Source: Symsagittifera roscoffensis
Taxonomy: Eukaryota; Xenacoelomorpha; Acoela; Convolutidae
Direction of reading: 5' to 3'
DNA length: 64,000 nt
Assembly (NCBI RefSeq): GCF_963678635.1
Contig: NC_087069.1
Span: 34,059,090-34,123,089 of the forward strand
Numbering within the stretch: the first letter of the stretch is position 1; each line of letters begins with the position of its first letter. Positions 22,801 to 37,800 of the stretch are shown piece by piece. Below the pieces are notes generated by a model. It was not told the origin of the DNA and made no database searches. It saw nothing but the letters and a program-made list of their open reading frames with translations. A program made the position numbers and the translations under genes.

Positions 22801-25800
22801 ATGAAAATAGATCCAGTGATAGCGAAAGAGAGTAGCGCAATTATGCAGCCACACAGTGACGCAGCAAGTCTTTCCATTCAAACATCTTTTTTCAAAAATC
22901 GGTGATAAAATTTTCGAGAAAAACTAAAGAATCTGGGGACAAAAAGCACTATCCAAAGCGTCTCAAAAGAAAACAAATCCCATACATTTTCAAAAGACAC
23001 GTTATTAACAAACAAGAACTTGAAAACATTGAAAAAATATTTAAAAAAGGCTATTGAAAACATACTATACAGCAATAGCATAAGTGAAAAATTTTAATGA
23101 GCACTCTTATTTTTTAACTAAGTTGGAAAAAAGTGGACATCGTAGTATATCAGTACGCTTCGCTTGTATAACTACCGAATACAAAAAAAACAAGAATTAC
23201 TGGTTGCTGTGCAAATAGCACTGATGTTTCCAACCACAAAAACTTGAGTAGATTTTAGCGCTTCGTTTAAGCAGATAAAATCAAGTCCCCTAGATTTTAC
23301 AAATGAAAATTAATTGACTAGTTGTTATCTTTGCATTACTCATATTCGAAATGAATACTTTCATTTTTTGAAGTTTTTGCGACTCTTAGTGTCAAAGAAG
23401 CCTTAAGCTAAGCTCAAAAACAAGTTTTTAGCTTCTAGCAACAATATTTATTGTTTTAAAAACATATACAAAACAAACAACAAATGTGGGATGAATCATT
23501 GAGGATTGAAAAGAGAGGGGGAATGCGCTAACAGCAAAGGAACAAAGGAGCACCAGAATTGGGAATGCAAAAAACGTAATAAACTGCACAAGACTAGATG
23601 GCCCGGCTGACAATCATAGTGGCGTTTCCTCTCATGAGGCACACTGAGAGGCTCTGGAGAAGGCGAACTGGGGCAACACGAGCGTCACGTGAACCAGAAC
23701 GTCTGGCGTCAGCGAGGATAGCAACTGACTTGAAGGTTTTGATAGCTAAAGCGGACCAACCCCCGAGCGTTTCGACTGCTAACGGGAAAAAACTGATTCC
23801 TTGTTCCTCACAGTTTTTCTCGTGTTTCGAAAATTTGCGGTCCTCAGCAACTTCCAGGGACGCCCCGGGGGTCTCCGCCGCACGAGAGAGAAGAGATAAC
23901 TGCAGCGGGGATGTCACGGTGACGTCGAAAGCAGCTGGGCGACCAGCGCTCCAAGTAGGGATAAAAATATCGCCGGGTTTGGACCGTTCTCCAGGGATGA
24001 GGTTCCGTTGCTCCTTGATGGGGGCTAAAGAGGCAGCCGAGGTAGCATTGAAAATAATGTCCCGTAGTCTGTCGTGACGGGAGATCCGGCCACCACTCCC
24101 CCCACAAGCGACAGCGTGGTCCCCGAGGACGTCCAGAATGCCAGACGGACACGCGGGGCACCTACGAGCAGACGCGAACACAGGAAGACCAAGGCGGTAT
24201 CTGACAGCAGCTTGGAACTCAGCAGGTAGCAGGTGCAGGCCAAGACCTTTAATGGGGACTGCGGTAAGCCAAGCGCCGGCGTAAGGCAGAGAGCGACTGA
24301 AGACGAGCTTGCTCGCGGGAATCGGGAAGAGACGAGAAGAACGCGTTGTAGGTGGCCTTATCGAGTTTCTCTTGGAAAGCTTCTTGAGTAAAACCGGGAG
24401 TGTTAACGCTTCCAGACTGTTCACGGAAGTCGTTCGAGGCACGCAGGAACTCCGGCGTATCAGTGATGTCGCATTCGGTAAGAAACGAGACCAAATGAGC
24501 TGACTGACACGAAGACCCTAGGAAGGCAGGGATGTGTTGGTCGCGAGCTTGCCGGACGCCAAGTCCGCCATCTTTGATAGGCAGGGAAGACTGGGACCAG
24601 GCAAGATCAGGAACAGGTGAGCCAACTATGACAGAAAGAGCATCGCGGAGGAGTTCATCAAAAACTTGCAGGGAAGCTGCGACAGGCTGAGAGGGCGGCT
24701 GAGTGCGAAGAGAGTACGTCAGCTTGGGAGCAGCAAGGCAAGTGCGAGTGATGCCAAGTGAGAGCTGGGGGTCATCAAGAAGAGGTAACTTTTCAAGACA
24801 TTTGGTGGCCTTCGAGATGCGTTTGTCCAGGACTTTAACTGAGAACTCAGTATCACCAATGGGGGCGCCAAGAAGCTCGAAGCCGTTAGACGCTGCTCTC
24901 GGGATAGAGACGGGGATGGAGGAGAACTCCACAGGGGCCCACAACTCACACTTACTGTGCTTGACTTTGAGGCCGAGATGCAAGCCGTTGGAAGTGATGA
25001 GTTCGAGAGCCTTGAGCAAGGAGTCTTCGTCGCCGGCACAAATCCCATCATCAAGGTACCAGCAGTTGAGGGTGAGACCGGGGACTTCCGACTTGAGAGA
25101 TTCGACTAGAGAGTGCAGGGTGACCGCAAAAATGAGAGGCCCTAGCGGATCCCCCTGTTGAACTCCTTTCTCGCTGTTGAGAATGACATCCTCGAACAGC
25201 AGGTGACTGTGGTGACCGTAGGTAAACTCAACAAAGGCGGAGAGACCGGGAAGACGGTTGCGAACTTGAAGGAGGATCTCGGTGCGGTCTAGCGTGTTGA
25301 AAGCGTTCTCAAAATCCACTGTTAAGACGCCTTGGTGACCATGTTCCGAGCACTTTTTGACTGTCATTTTAGTAGCGTGGACGATGGCTTCCGAGCCACC
25401 GCTGGTAGCGACTCCAAGCTGGTGAGGACACAGAAAATCACGAGCTTCAGCGTTGGCGGCTTTAGCAAGGCATTTAGCAGTGAGCCTTCGGAGCACTTCG
25501 CCGACCGCAATAGGCCGGACACCACCCTTGGGTTTAGCGGTGGCAAAGAGATTCGCACTGCACAGCCACGGAGAGAGACTAGAAGGGGCTTGCCCGGCAG
25601 CGAGGATATTAACAACCCTGTTGAGAGACTCTAACGTTCTGGCAGCAGTCTGAGGAGTGGGGCACTCAACGGCGTGAACAAAGTGCTCAGGAAACCAGCG
25701 CGAAGGACCGGCAGCAGTGCCGCTCGGGAAACTTTTGAGAGACTTATGAACGAACTCAGATTCGAATTGGTAGGCAAGAGGGGATTCATCCCGGCCAGAA

Positions 25801-28800
25801 AAGACAGGAGGGTCAGCGGAAGGATGAAGACTGCGAAGGTCCTTAAGCGACTCGTCACTTTTGGACACGAGGCCATCGGAACACAGGGCTTTAGCTGCTC
25901 TGCCGAACTGACCGAGGCCTGCTAGCTCTTTGGCTCTGCGGACATTAAAGTCAGGAGAAGGTTTGCTGTTTTTCTTCGTTCGCTCTTTAGGTCCTTTGGT
26001 AGCGTTAGACCAGAGGTCCGAAATATTGCCCTCCTTCCAGGACTTGATTCTTTGGCGAATTTCTCTGCAGTTATTAGCGGCGTGAGACTTGCCTCCGCGG
26101 CGAGGGGCTTTCAAGATACATTTGGGGAGCATGAGCAACCGAGTCCAGTATTTCAGATTGTCCGGAGCGGTGGCGCAGTTGTCAAGGGCGTGACCAACAA
26201 CCTCAGACCACTCGTTACGAAGAGAAATCGGAACGAACCGGACAGTGTCAACTCTGGAAGACATGACGTCAGAAAGATCCGGCACAGCGCTTTCGGCGAG
26301 CTCAGCCGAGATCGTCATACTTGACATCCCTTGAGAGAGGCCAGAGCTAACAGGAGCATCCCGAGAAGGAGAACTCGTTAAAGCGACAGAGATAGGACTG
26401 GAGACAGGAGGCGCGAGAAGGCAAATAGGACCGCGAGAATTCCGGCCTATCGGAACATAACCATCAGGGAGCTGGAAAATTTGATCAAGGTTGACCCAGG
26501 AGTCATAGCTTTTATTCCAACCACGAAAGTGAGCAAAGAAGCGATCGTTGTCAACTTTGAGGATAGAAGCATCATAGATACCGGAGGTTAGATCCGAGAT
26601 GGCCACAGACAACCCGACTAAGATCTCCGCGGCGTTAACAAATCTGAACAACTGAGTAGGGTCGACAGCCGGGCCAGGATTACTTTCAATATCACCAGCG
26701 CATAAAAGAAGGAGCATAGAAATGTTATAAAACGACAGCTTTGAGTTGAGTTTAAACTTGCGTGACCGCAGTTCTTGTCGTGATTGTGGATCAGGTTTCT
26801 CGCGAGCCAGCAGCAGCATGTGAGTAGATCCAACAGGGGTGTGACCGTTCTGCACACGGTTGAAAGCTAAAACCAGAAACACGGTCGAGAAGAAAGAGGC
26901 AAACAATTGCATGCCTAACGTAGGAGGGGTCTCACCCAGACGTAGAGATAACGAAGGCAGAAGGGGAGAGCCAGAGTCAAGATCGGGCTACGGGTTCCAC
27001 ACCAGGAGACCAGAATTCCAGTGCGGGGTCCAGACCAGATCGTGGATGGCACGCTACCTGAAGACCAGTGGTCCACTTCGGGCAGGTCAGGAAGTGTGCA
27101 ACGTCCAGCCAGGTGATCACTAGCACATACCCATCTCAAACTATTTAATAAGTTTATCACAACAATTAGGCTAAATGCCTAATTGTTAGTTTTAAAAACT
27201 AAACCTAGCTCAACTAAGAGCTTTTATCGTTTGATTCAATTAGTCCAAAATAAAAACAAAAAAATCATAACAACTTTTTTTGACACTGAGAAAACTTTCG
27301 ATATTTTTTATACTGACTGAAAGGGCTAGAAGATGATATATCACTTGACTCAATCTAATGACTAGTTGAGCTACCTGATATCATAAGAAAAACAAAGCAA
27401 AACACAAAATCTAAAACAAGACGAAATCATTTTTTTTTTCGTGGCCTCTACACCAATGCTGTTGATAATGGAGTTTGCCGTATTTAAACAAACAAAATGA
27501 ACTGACATTAATTAAACATAGCCAAATGACAGTTTGAAAATAGTAATAATCGCGAAAAACAGAAAAAACACCTGACTTTGTTAAAAAAATCTCAATCTTC
27601 GAATTTCAAAGAAAAACAGCCAATAAAATATTAGAAAGAATAATGAACGCAAGTAAACAAAAAAAAAACAATGAACTTCTTGAAAAAATCTCAACTTTCA
27701 CAATTCAAAAAAAGATGCCCTTTGCGCTCTTTGAATTTCTAGAACAATTTATGACTGGCTCTATTTTGATAACAAGTCCCAACTAGAGAAAACTGGATCA
27801 ATAGGTAAAGTTTTTATTCCACTGGAAATATAAAAATTACATTACACTTTCGAAACTAGAAATCGTTCACGCTTTTTTGCGCCATTTCCACGTTCGTATT
27901 TGGAGTGCCATTTACGTCACTTTCAGCAGATGAATTTCAATTGAACTCAAAAGCGCATATATTCCTAAGTGCATTCATAAAGGCATCAATATGTATGAAT
28001 GCACATCTCTAGTTATAAGACTTTTAAGATTTTTCCAGAAAAAAACAATCAGCAAGACCTATATAAGAGTCTTCACTGCGTTCATTACTCTTATAAACAG
28101 ATACCCTTTAAACTATTTGAAATTTTAGAACAAAATATGATTGATGCATTTTTGATAACATCAACCCAACTTGAGAAAAATGGATCAATGCGTTAAGTTT
28201 TTATTCCTCTCGAAATCTATAAATTAAAATCACTTTCAAAAACCGAAATTGTTCACATTTTTTTCGCGTCATTTCCACGTTCGTATTTAGAGAGTGCCAG
28301 TTCCGTAACTTTCAGCAGATTAATTTCAATTGAATTCAAAAAGTGCATATACTCCTAATTGCAATCATAAATGCATCAATATGTATGAATGCACATCTCT
28401 AGTTATAAGACTTATAAGATTTTTCCAGAAAAAAACAATCAGCAAGACCTATATAAGAGTCTTCACTGCGTTCATTACTCTTATAAATATATACCCTTTA
28501 AACTATTTGAAATTTTAGAACAAAATATGATTGATGCATTTTTGATAACATCAACCCAACTTGAGAAAAATGGATCAATGCGTTAAGTTTTTATTCCTCT
28601 CGAAATCTATAAATTAAAATCACTTTCAAAAACCGAAATTGTTCACATTTTTTTCGCGTCATTTCCACGTTCGTATTTGGAGAGTGCCAGTTCCGTAACT
28701 TTCAGCAGATTAATTTCAATTGAATTCAAAAAGTGCATATACTCCTAATTGCATTCATAAATGCATCAATATGTATGAATGCACATACCTTGTTATTAGA

Positions 28801-31800
28801 CTTTTGAGACTTTTCCTAAAAAAACGACAAAAAAAATCAGCAAGACCTATATAAGAGTCTTCACTACGTTCATTACTCCTAAAAAAAGATACCCTTTAAA
28901 ATATTTGAAGTTTTAGAAAAATTTATGATTGACGCAGTTTTGATAACATTAACCCAACTTGAGAAAACTGGATCAATAATTAAAGTTTTTATTCCTCTCA
29001 AAATCTACAAATTAAAATCCTTTTCAAAATCGCAATTGTTCACATTTTTTCGCGTCATTTCCACGTTCGTATTTGGAGAGTGCTAGTTCCGTAACTTTCA
29101 GCAGATTAATTTCAATTGAAATCAAAAACTGCATTTATACCTAAGTGTATTCATAAATGCATCAATATGTATGAATGCACATCTCTAGTTATTAGAATTT
29201 CAAAACTTTATGAAAAAAACGACAAAAAAAACCAGCAAGACCTATATAATAGTCTTCACTACATTAATTACTCTTAAAAATAGATACCCTATAAACTATT
29301 TAAAGTTTTAGAACAATTTATGATTGACGCATTTTTGATAAAATTACCCCAACTTGAGAAAACTGGATCAATAAGTAAAGTTTTATTTCCTCTCAAAATC
29401 TATAATTTAAAATCACTTTCAAAAACCGAAATTGTTCACATTTTTTTCGCGTCATTTCCACGTTCGTATTTGGAGAGTGCCAGTTCCGTAACTTTCAGCA
29501 GATTAATTTCAATTGAATTCAAAAAGTGCATATATTCTTAAGTGCATTCATAAATGCATCAATATGTATGAATGCACATCTCTAGTTATTAGACTTTTGA
29601 GACTTTTCCTAAAAAAACGACAAAAAAAATCAGCAAGACCTAAATAAGAGTCTTCACTACGTTCATCACTCTTAAAAAAAGATACCCTTTAAAATATTTG
29701 AAATTTTAGAACAATTTATGATTGACGCATTTTTGATAACATTAACCCAACTTGAGAAAACTGGATCAATAATTAAAGTTTTTATTCCTCTCAAAATCTA
29801 CAAATTAAAATCACTTTCAAAAACGCGATTGTTCACTTTTTTTTGCGTCATTTCCACGTTCGTATTTGGAGAGTGCTAGTTCCGTAACTTTCAGCAGATT
29901 AATTTCAATTAAACTCAAAAAGTGCATTTATACCTAAGTGTATTTATAAATGCATCAATATGTATGAATGCAAATCTCTAGTTATTAGAATTTCAAAACT
30001 TTATGAAAAAAAACGACAAAAAAATCAGCAAGACCTATCTAATAGTCTTCACTACATTAATTACTCTTAAAAAAAGATACTTTTTAAAATATTTGAAATT
30101 TTAGAACAATTTATGATTGACGCATTTTTGATAAAAATACCCCAACTTGAGAAAACTGGATCAATTGGATCAATCAGTAAAGTTTTAATTCCTCTCAAAA
30201 TCTATAAATTAAAATCACTTTCAAAATCGCAATTGTTCACATTTTTTTCGCGTCATTTCCACGTTCGTATTTGGAGAGTGCTAGTTCCGTAACTTTCAGC
30301 AGATTAATTTCAATTCAACTCAAAAAGTGCTCATAATCTTAAGTGCATTCATAAATGCCTCAATATGTATGAATTCACATCTCTAGTTATTAGACTTTTG
30401 GAACTTTTCCTGAAAAAAAAACGACAAAAAAAATCAGCAAGACCTATATAAGAGTCTTCACTACGTTCATTACTCCTAAAAAAAGATACCCTTTAAAATA
30501 TTTGAAGTTTTAGAAAAATTTATGATTGACGCAGTTTTGATAACATTAACCCAACTTGAGAAAACTGGATCAATAATTAAAGTTTTTATTCCTCTCAAAA
30601 TCTACAAATTAAAATCACTTTCAAAATCGCAATTGTTCACATTTTTTCGCGTCATTTCCACGTTCGTATTTGGAGAGTGCTAGTTCCGTAACTTTCAGCA
30701 GATTAATTTCAATTGAACTCAAAAAGTGCATTTATACCTAAGTGTATTCATAAATGCATCAATATGTATGAATGCACATCTCTAGTTATTAGAATTTCAA
30801 AACTTTATGAAAAAAACGACAAAAAAAACCAGCAAGACCTATATAATAGTCTTCACTACATTAATTACTCTTAAAAATAGATACCCTATAAACTATTTAA
30901 AGTTTTAGAACAATTTATGATTGACGCATTTTTGATAAAATTACCTCAACTTGAGAAAACTGGATCAATAAGTAAAGTTTTATTTCCTCTCAAAATCTAT
31001 AAATTAAAATCACTTTCAAAAACCGAAATTGTTCACATTTTTTTCGCGTCATTTCCACGTTCGTATTTGGAGAGTGCCAGTTCCGTAACTTTCAGCAGAT
31101 TAATTTCAATTGAATTCAAAAAGTGCATATATTCCTAAGTGCATTCATAAATGCATCAATATGTATGAATGCACATCTCTAGTTATTAGACTTTTGAGAC
31201 TTTTCCTAAAAAAACGACAAAAAAAATCAGCAAGACCTAAATAAGAGTCTTCACTACGTTCATTACTCCTAAAAAAGATACCCTTTAAAATATTTGAAAT
31301 TTTAGAACAATTTATGATTGACGCATTTTTGATAACATTAACCCAACTTGAGAAAACTGGATCAATAATTAAAGTTTTTATTCCTCTCAAAATCTACAAA
31401 TTAAAATCACTTTCAAAAACGCGATTGTTCACTTTTTTTTGCGTCATTTCCACGTTCGTATTTGGAGAGTGCTAGTTCCGTAACTTTCAGCAGATTAATT
31501 TCAATTGAACTCAAAAAGTGCATTTATACCTAAGTGTATTTATAAATGCATCAATATGTATGAATGCAAATCTCTAGTTATTAGAATTTCAAAACTTTAT
31601 GAAAAAAAACGACAAAAAAATCAGCAAGACCTATCTAATAGTCTTCACTACATTAATTACTCTTAAAAAAAGATACTTTAAAATATTTGAAATTTTAGAA
31701 CAATTTATGATTGACGCATTTTTGATAAAAATACCCCAACTTGAGAAAACTGGATCAATTGGATCAATCAGTAAAGTTTTAATTCCTCTCAAAATCTATA

Positions 31801-34800
31801 AATTAAAATCACTTTCAAAATCGCAATTGTTCACATTTTTTTCGCGTCATTTCCACGTTCGTATTTGGAGAGTGCTAGTTCCGTAACTTTCAGCAGATTA
31901 ATTTCAATTCAACTCAAAAAGTGCTCATAATCTTAAGTGCATTCATAAATGCCTCAATATGTATGAATTCACATCTCTAGTTATTAGACTTTTGGAACTT
32001 TTCCTGAAAAAAAAAACGACAAAAAAAATCAGCAAGACCTATATAAGAGTCTTCACTACATTAATTACTCTTAAAAATAGATACCCTATAAACTATTTGA
32101 AGTTTTAGAACAATTTATGATTGACGCTTTTTTGATAACATTAACCCAACTTGAAAAAACTGGATCAATAAGTAAAGTTTATATTCCTCTCAAAATCTAT
32201 AAATTAAAATCACTTTCAAAAACCGAAATTGTTCACATTTTTTTTCGCGTCATTTCCACGTTCGTATTTGGAGAGTGCTAGTTCCGTAACTTTCAGCAGA
32301 TTAATTTCAATTCAACTCAAAAAGTGCACATAATCCTAAGTGCATTCATAAATGCATCAATATGGGTGAATTCACATCTCTAGTTATTAGACTTTTGAAA
32401 CTTTTCCTGAAACAAAAAACGACAAAAAAAATCAGCAAGACCTATATAAGAGTCTTCACTACGTTCATTACTCTTAAAAATAGATACCCTTTAAAATATT
32501 CGAAATTTTAGAACAATTTATGATTGACGCATTTTTGATAACATTAACCCATCTCGAGAAAAGTGGATCAATAAGTAAAGTTTTTATTCCTCTCAAAATC
32601 TATAAATTAAAACCACTTTCAAAATCGCAATTGTTCACATTTATTTCGCGTCATTTCCACGTTCGTATTTGGAGAGTGCTAGTTCCGTAACTTTCAGCAG
32701 ATTAATTTCAATTGAACTCAAAAAGTGCATATATACCTAAGTGTATTCCTAAATGCATCAATATTTATGAATGCACATCTCTAGTTATTAGAATTTCAAG
32801 ACTTCATGAAAAAAAAACGAAAAAAAAAATAGCTAGACCTACATAAGAGTCTTCACTACGTTCATTACTCTTAAAAACAGATACCCTTTCAACTATTCAA
32901 AATTCTAGAAAAATTTATGATTGGCGCATTTTTGATAACATTTATCCAACTTGAGAAAACTGGATCAATAAGTAAAGTTTTTATTCCTCTCGAAATCTAT
33001 AAATCAAAATCACTTTCAAAAACCGAAATTGTTCACATTTTTTTTCACTTTTTTTGGCGCATTTTTGATAACATTTATCCAAATTGAGAAAACTGGATCA
33101 ATAAGTAAAGTTTTTATTCCTCTCGAAATCTATAAATTAAAATCACTTTCAAAAACCGAAATTGTTCACATTTTTTGGCGCATTTTTGATAACATTTATC
33201 CAAATTGAGAAAACTGGATCAATACGTAAAGTTTTTATTCCTCTCGAAATCTATAAATCAAAATCACTTTCAAAAACCGAAATTGTTCACATTTTTTTCA
33301 CATTTTTTGGCGCATTTTTGATAACATTTATCCAAATTGAGAAAACTGGATCAATAAGTAAAGTTTTTATTCCTCTCGAAATCTATAAATTAAAATCACT
33401 TTCAAAAACCGAAATTGTTCACATTTTTTTTCGCGTCATTTCCACGTTCGTATTTGGAGAGTGCTAGTTCCGTAACTTTCAGCAGATTAATTTCAATTCA
33501 ACTCAAAAAGTGCACATAATCCTAAGTGCATTCATAAATGCATCAATATGTATGAATGCACATCTCTAGTTATTAGACTTTTGAAACTTTTCCTGAAAAA
33601 AAACGACAAAAAAAAAATCAGCAAGACCTATATAAGAGTCTTCACTACGTTCATTACTCTTAAAAATAGATACCCTTTAAAACCTTTGAAATTTTAGAAA
33701 AATTTATGATTGACGCATTTTTGATAACATTAACCCATCTCGAGAAAAGTGGATCAATAAGTAAAGTTTTTATTCCTCTCAAAATCTATAAATTAAAACC
33801 ACTTTCAAAATCGCAATTGTTCACAATTATTTCGCGTCATTTCCACGTTCGTTTTTGGAGAGTGCTAGTTCCGTAACTTTCAGCAGATTAATTTCAATTG
33901 AACTCAAAAAGTGCATATATACCTAAGTGTATTCAAAAATGCATCAATATGTCTGAATGCACATCTCTAGTTAATAGACTTTTGAGACCTTTGCTGAAAA
34001 AAAACGACAAAAAAATCAGCAAGACCTATATAATAGTCTTCACTACGTTCATTACTCTTAAAAATAGATACCCTTTCAACTATTTAAAATTCTAGAAAAA
34101 TTTATGATTGGCGCATTTTTGATAACATTTATCCAACTTGACAAAACTGGATCAATAAGTAAAGTTTTTATTCCTCTCGAAATCTATAAATTAAAATCAC
34201 TTTCAAAAACCGAAATTGTTCACATTTTTTTTCGCGTCATTTCCACGTTCGTATTTGGAGAGTGTTAGTTCCGTAACTTTCAGCAGAATAATTTCAATTG
34301 AACTCAAAAAGTGCATATATACCTAAGTGTATTCAAAAATGCATCAATATGTCTGAATGCACATCTCTAGTTAAGACTTTTGAGACCTTTGCTGAAAAAA
34401 AACGACAAAAAAAATGAGCAAGACCTATATAATAGTCTTCACTACGTTCATTACTCTTGAAAATAGATACTCTATAAACAGTTTGAAGTTTTAGAACAAT
34501 TTATGATTGGCGCATTTTTGATAACATTTATCCAACTTGAGAAAACTGGATCAATAATTAAAGTTTTTATTCCTCTCGAAATCTATAAATTAAAATCACT
34601 TTCAAAAACCGAAATTGTTCACATTTTTTTTCGCGTCATTTCCACGTTCGTATTTGGAGAGTGTTAGTTCCGTAACTTTCAGCAGATTAATTTCAATTCA
34701 ACTCAAAAAGTGCACATAATCCTAAGTGCATTCATAAATGCATCAATATGTATGAATGCACATCTCTAGTTATTGGACTTTTGAAACTTTTCCTGAAAAA

Positions 34801-37800
34801 AACGACAAAAAAATCAGCAAGACCTATATAAGAGTCTTCACTACGTTCATTACTCTTAAAAATAGATACCCTTTAAAACATTTGAAATTTTAGAACAATT
34901 TATGATTGACGCATTTTTAATAACATTATCCCATCTCGAGAAAAGTGGATCAATAAGTAAAGTTTTTATTCCTCTCAAAATCTATAAATTAAAACCACTT
35001 TCAAAATCGCAATTGTTCACTTTTATTTCGCGTCATTTCCACGTTCGTATTTGGAGAGCACTAGTTCCGTAACTTTCAGCAGATTAATTTCAATTGAACT
35101 CAAAAAGTGCATATATACCTAAGTGTATTCATAAATGCATCAATATGTATGAATGCACATCTCTAGTTATTAGAATTTCAAGACTTCATGAAAAAAAAAC
35201 GAAAAAAAAAATAGCAAGACCTACATAAGAGTCTTCACTACGTTCATTACTCTTAAAAACAGATACCCTTTCAACTATTTAAAATTCTAGAAAAATTTAT
35301 GATTGGCGCATTTTTGATAACATTTATCCAACTTGACAAAACTGGATCAATAAGTAAAGTTTTTATTCCTCTCGAAATCTATAAATTAAAATCTTTTTCA
35401 AAAACCGAAATTGTTCACATTTTTTTCGCGTCAATTCCACGTTCGTATTTGGAGAGTGCTAGTTCCGTAACTTTCAGCAGATTAATTTCAATTGAACCCA
35501 AAAAGTGCATATATTCCTAAGTGTATTCATAAATGCATCAATATGTATGAATGCACATCTCTAGTTATTAGAATTTCAAGACTTCATGAAAAAAAAAACA
35601 AAAAAAAAAATCAGCAAGACCTATACAAGAGTCTTCACTACGTTCATTACTCTTCAAAATAGATACACTTTAAAAAATTTGAAATTTTAGAACAATTTAT
35701 GATTGACGCATTTTTGATAACATTAACCCAACTCGAGAAAATTGGATCGGTAAGTAAAGTTTTTATTCCTCTCAAAATCTATAAATTAAAATCACTTTCA
35801 AAATCGCAATGTTCAATTTTTTTTTCGCGTCATTTCCACGTTCGTATTTGGAGAGTGCTAGTTCCGTAACTTTCAGCAGATTACTTTCAATGGAACTCAA
35901 AAAATGCTTATATTCCTAAGTGCATTCATAAATGCATCAATATGTATGAATGCACATCTCTAGTTAATAGACTTTTGAGACTTTTCCTGAAAAAAAGGAC
36001 AAAAAAAACAAGCAAGACCGATATAATAGTCTTCAGTACATTAATTACTCTTAAAAATAGATACCCCATAAACTATTTGAAGTTTTAGTACAATTTATGA
36101 TTGACGCATTTTTGATAACAATAACCCAACTTGAGAAAACTGGATCAATAAGTAAAGTTTTTATTCCTCTCAAAATCTGTAAATTAAATCACTTTCAAAA
36201 TCGCAATTTTTCACATTTTTTTAGCGTCATTTCCACGTTCGTATTTGGAGAGTGCTAGTTCCGTAACTTTCAGCAGATTACTTTCAATGGAACTGAAAAA
36301 GTGCATATATACCTAAGTGTATTCATAAATGCATCAATATGTATGAATGCACATCTCTAGTTAATAGACTTTTGAGACTTTTCCTGAAAAAAAGGACAAA
36401 AAAATCAGCAAGACCTATACAATAGTCTTCACTACATTAAATACTCTTAAAAATAGATACCCTATAAACTATTTGAAGTTTTAGTACAATTTATGATTGA
36501 CGCATTTTTGATAACATTAACCCAACTTGAGAAAACTGGATCAATAAGTAAAGTTTTTATTCCTCTCAAAATCTGTAAATAAAATCACTTTCAAAATCGC
36601 AATTGTTCACATTTTTTTCGCGTCATTTCCACGTTCGTATTTGGAGAGTGCTAGTTCCGTAACTTTCAGCAGACTAATTTCAATTGAACTGAAAAAGTGC
36701 ATAAATACCTAAGTGTATTCATAAATGCATCAATATGTATGAATGCACATCTCTAGTTATTAGAACTTCAAGACATCATGAAAAAAAATGAAAAAAAATC
36801 AGCAAGACCGATATAAGAGTCTTCACTACATTCATTACTCTTCAAAATAGATACAATTTAAAAAATTTGAAATTTTAGAACAATTTATGATTGACGCATT
36901 TTTGATAACATTAACCCAACTCGAGAAAACTGGATCAGTAAGTAAAGTTTTTATTCCTCTCAAAATCTATAATAAAAAATCACTTTCAAAATCGCAATGT
37001 TCAATTTTTTTTCGCGTCATTTCCACGTTCGTATTTGGAGAATGCTAGTTCCGTAACTTTCAGCAGATTACTTTCAATAGAACTCAAAAAATGCTTATAT
37101 TCCTAAGTGCATTCATAAATGCATCAATATGTATGAATGCACATCTCTAGTTAATAGACTTTTGAGACTTTTCCTGAAAAAAAAGGACAAAAAAAATCTG
37201 CAAGACCTATATAATAGTGTTCACTACATTAATTACTCTTAAAAATAGATACCCTATAAACTATTTGAAATTTTAGTACAATTTGTGATTGACGCATTTT
37301 TGATAACATTAACCCAAGTTGAGAAAACTGGATCAATAAGTAAAGTTTTTATTCCTCTCAAAATCTGTAAATAAAAATCACGTTCAAAAATCGCAATGGT
37401 TCATAATTTTTTTTTCGTCATTACCACGTTCGTATTTGGAGAGTGCTAGTTCCGTAACTTTCAGCAGATTACTTTCAATGGAACTCAAAAAATGCTTATA
37501 TTCCTAAGTGCATTCATAAATGCATCAATATGTATGAATGCACATCTCTAGTTAATAGACTTTTGAGACTTTTCCTGAAAAAAAGGACAAAAAAAATCAG
37601 CAAGACCGATATAGTAGTCTTCAGTACATTAATTACTCTTAAAAATAGATACCCCATAAACTATTTGAAGTTTTAGTACAATTTATGATTGACGCATTTT
37701 TGATAACATTAACCCAACTTGAGAAAACTGGATCAATAAGTAAAGTTTTTATTCCTCTCAAAATCTGTAAATTAAATCACTTTCAAAATCGCAATTTTTC

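Larger units (their letters stand above)
23430..27174 (-). mobile_element. RLE-type non-LTR retrotransposon with 2A peptide
   Basis: A GC-richer block inside UBE2H intron 1. From 5' (27174) to 3': a 35-nt sequence shared with LINE B, a 5' UTR of about 225 nt, one long ORF, a second-frame endonuclease ORF, then AATAAA near 23447. The domain set (2A, chromo-barrel-like, RT with YLDD, CCHC knuckle, restriction-like endonuclease) places it with R2/HERO-like target-primed elements. One net frameshift near 24270 separates RT from endonuclease; otherwise it is intact, so it is probably young. The exact 3' end was not resolved. Confidence 0.88.

Noticed and set aside
23598-27160. Plus-strand and alternate-frame ORFs in the 2A LINE region (e.g. 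23598-24077, 24703-25161, 26915-27160)
   Set aside because: They are shadows of the GC-richer LINE coding strand, without domains.
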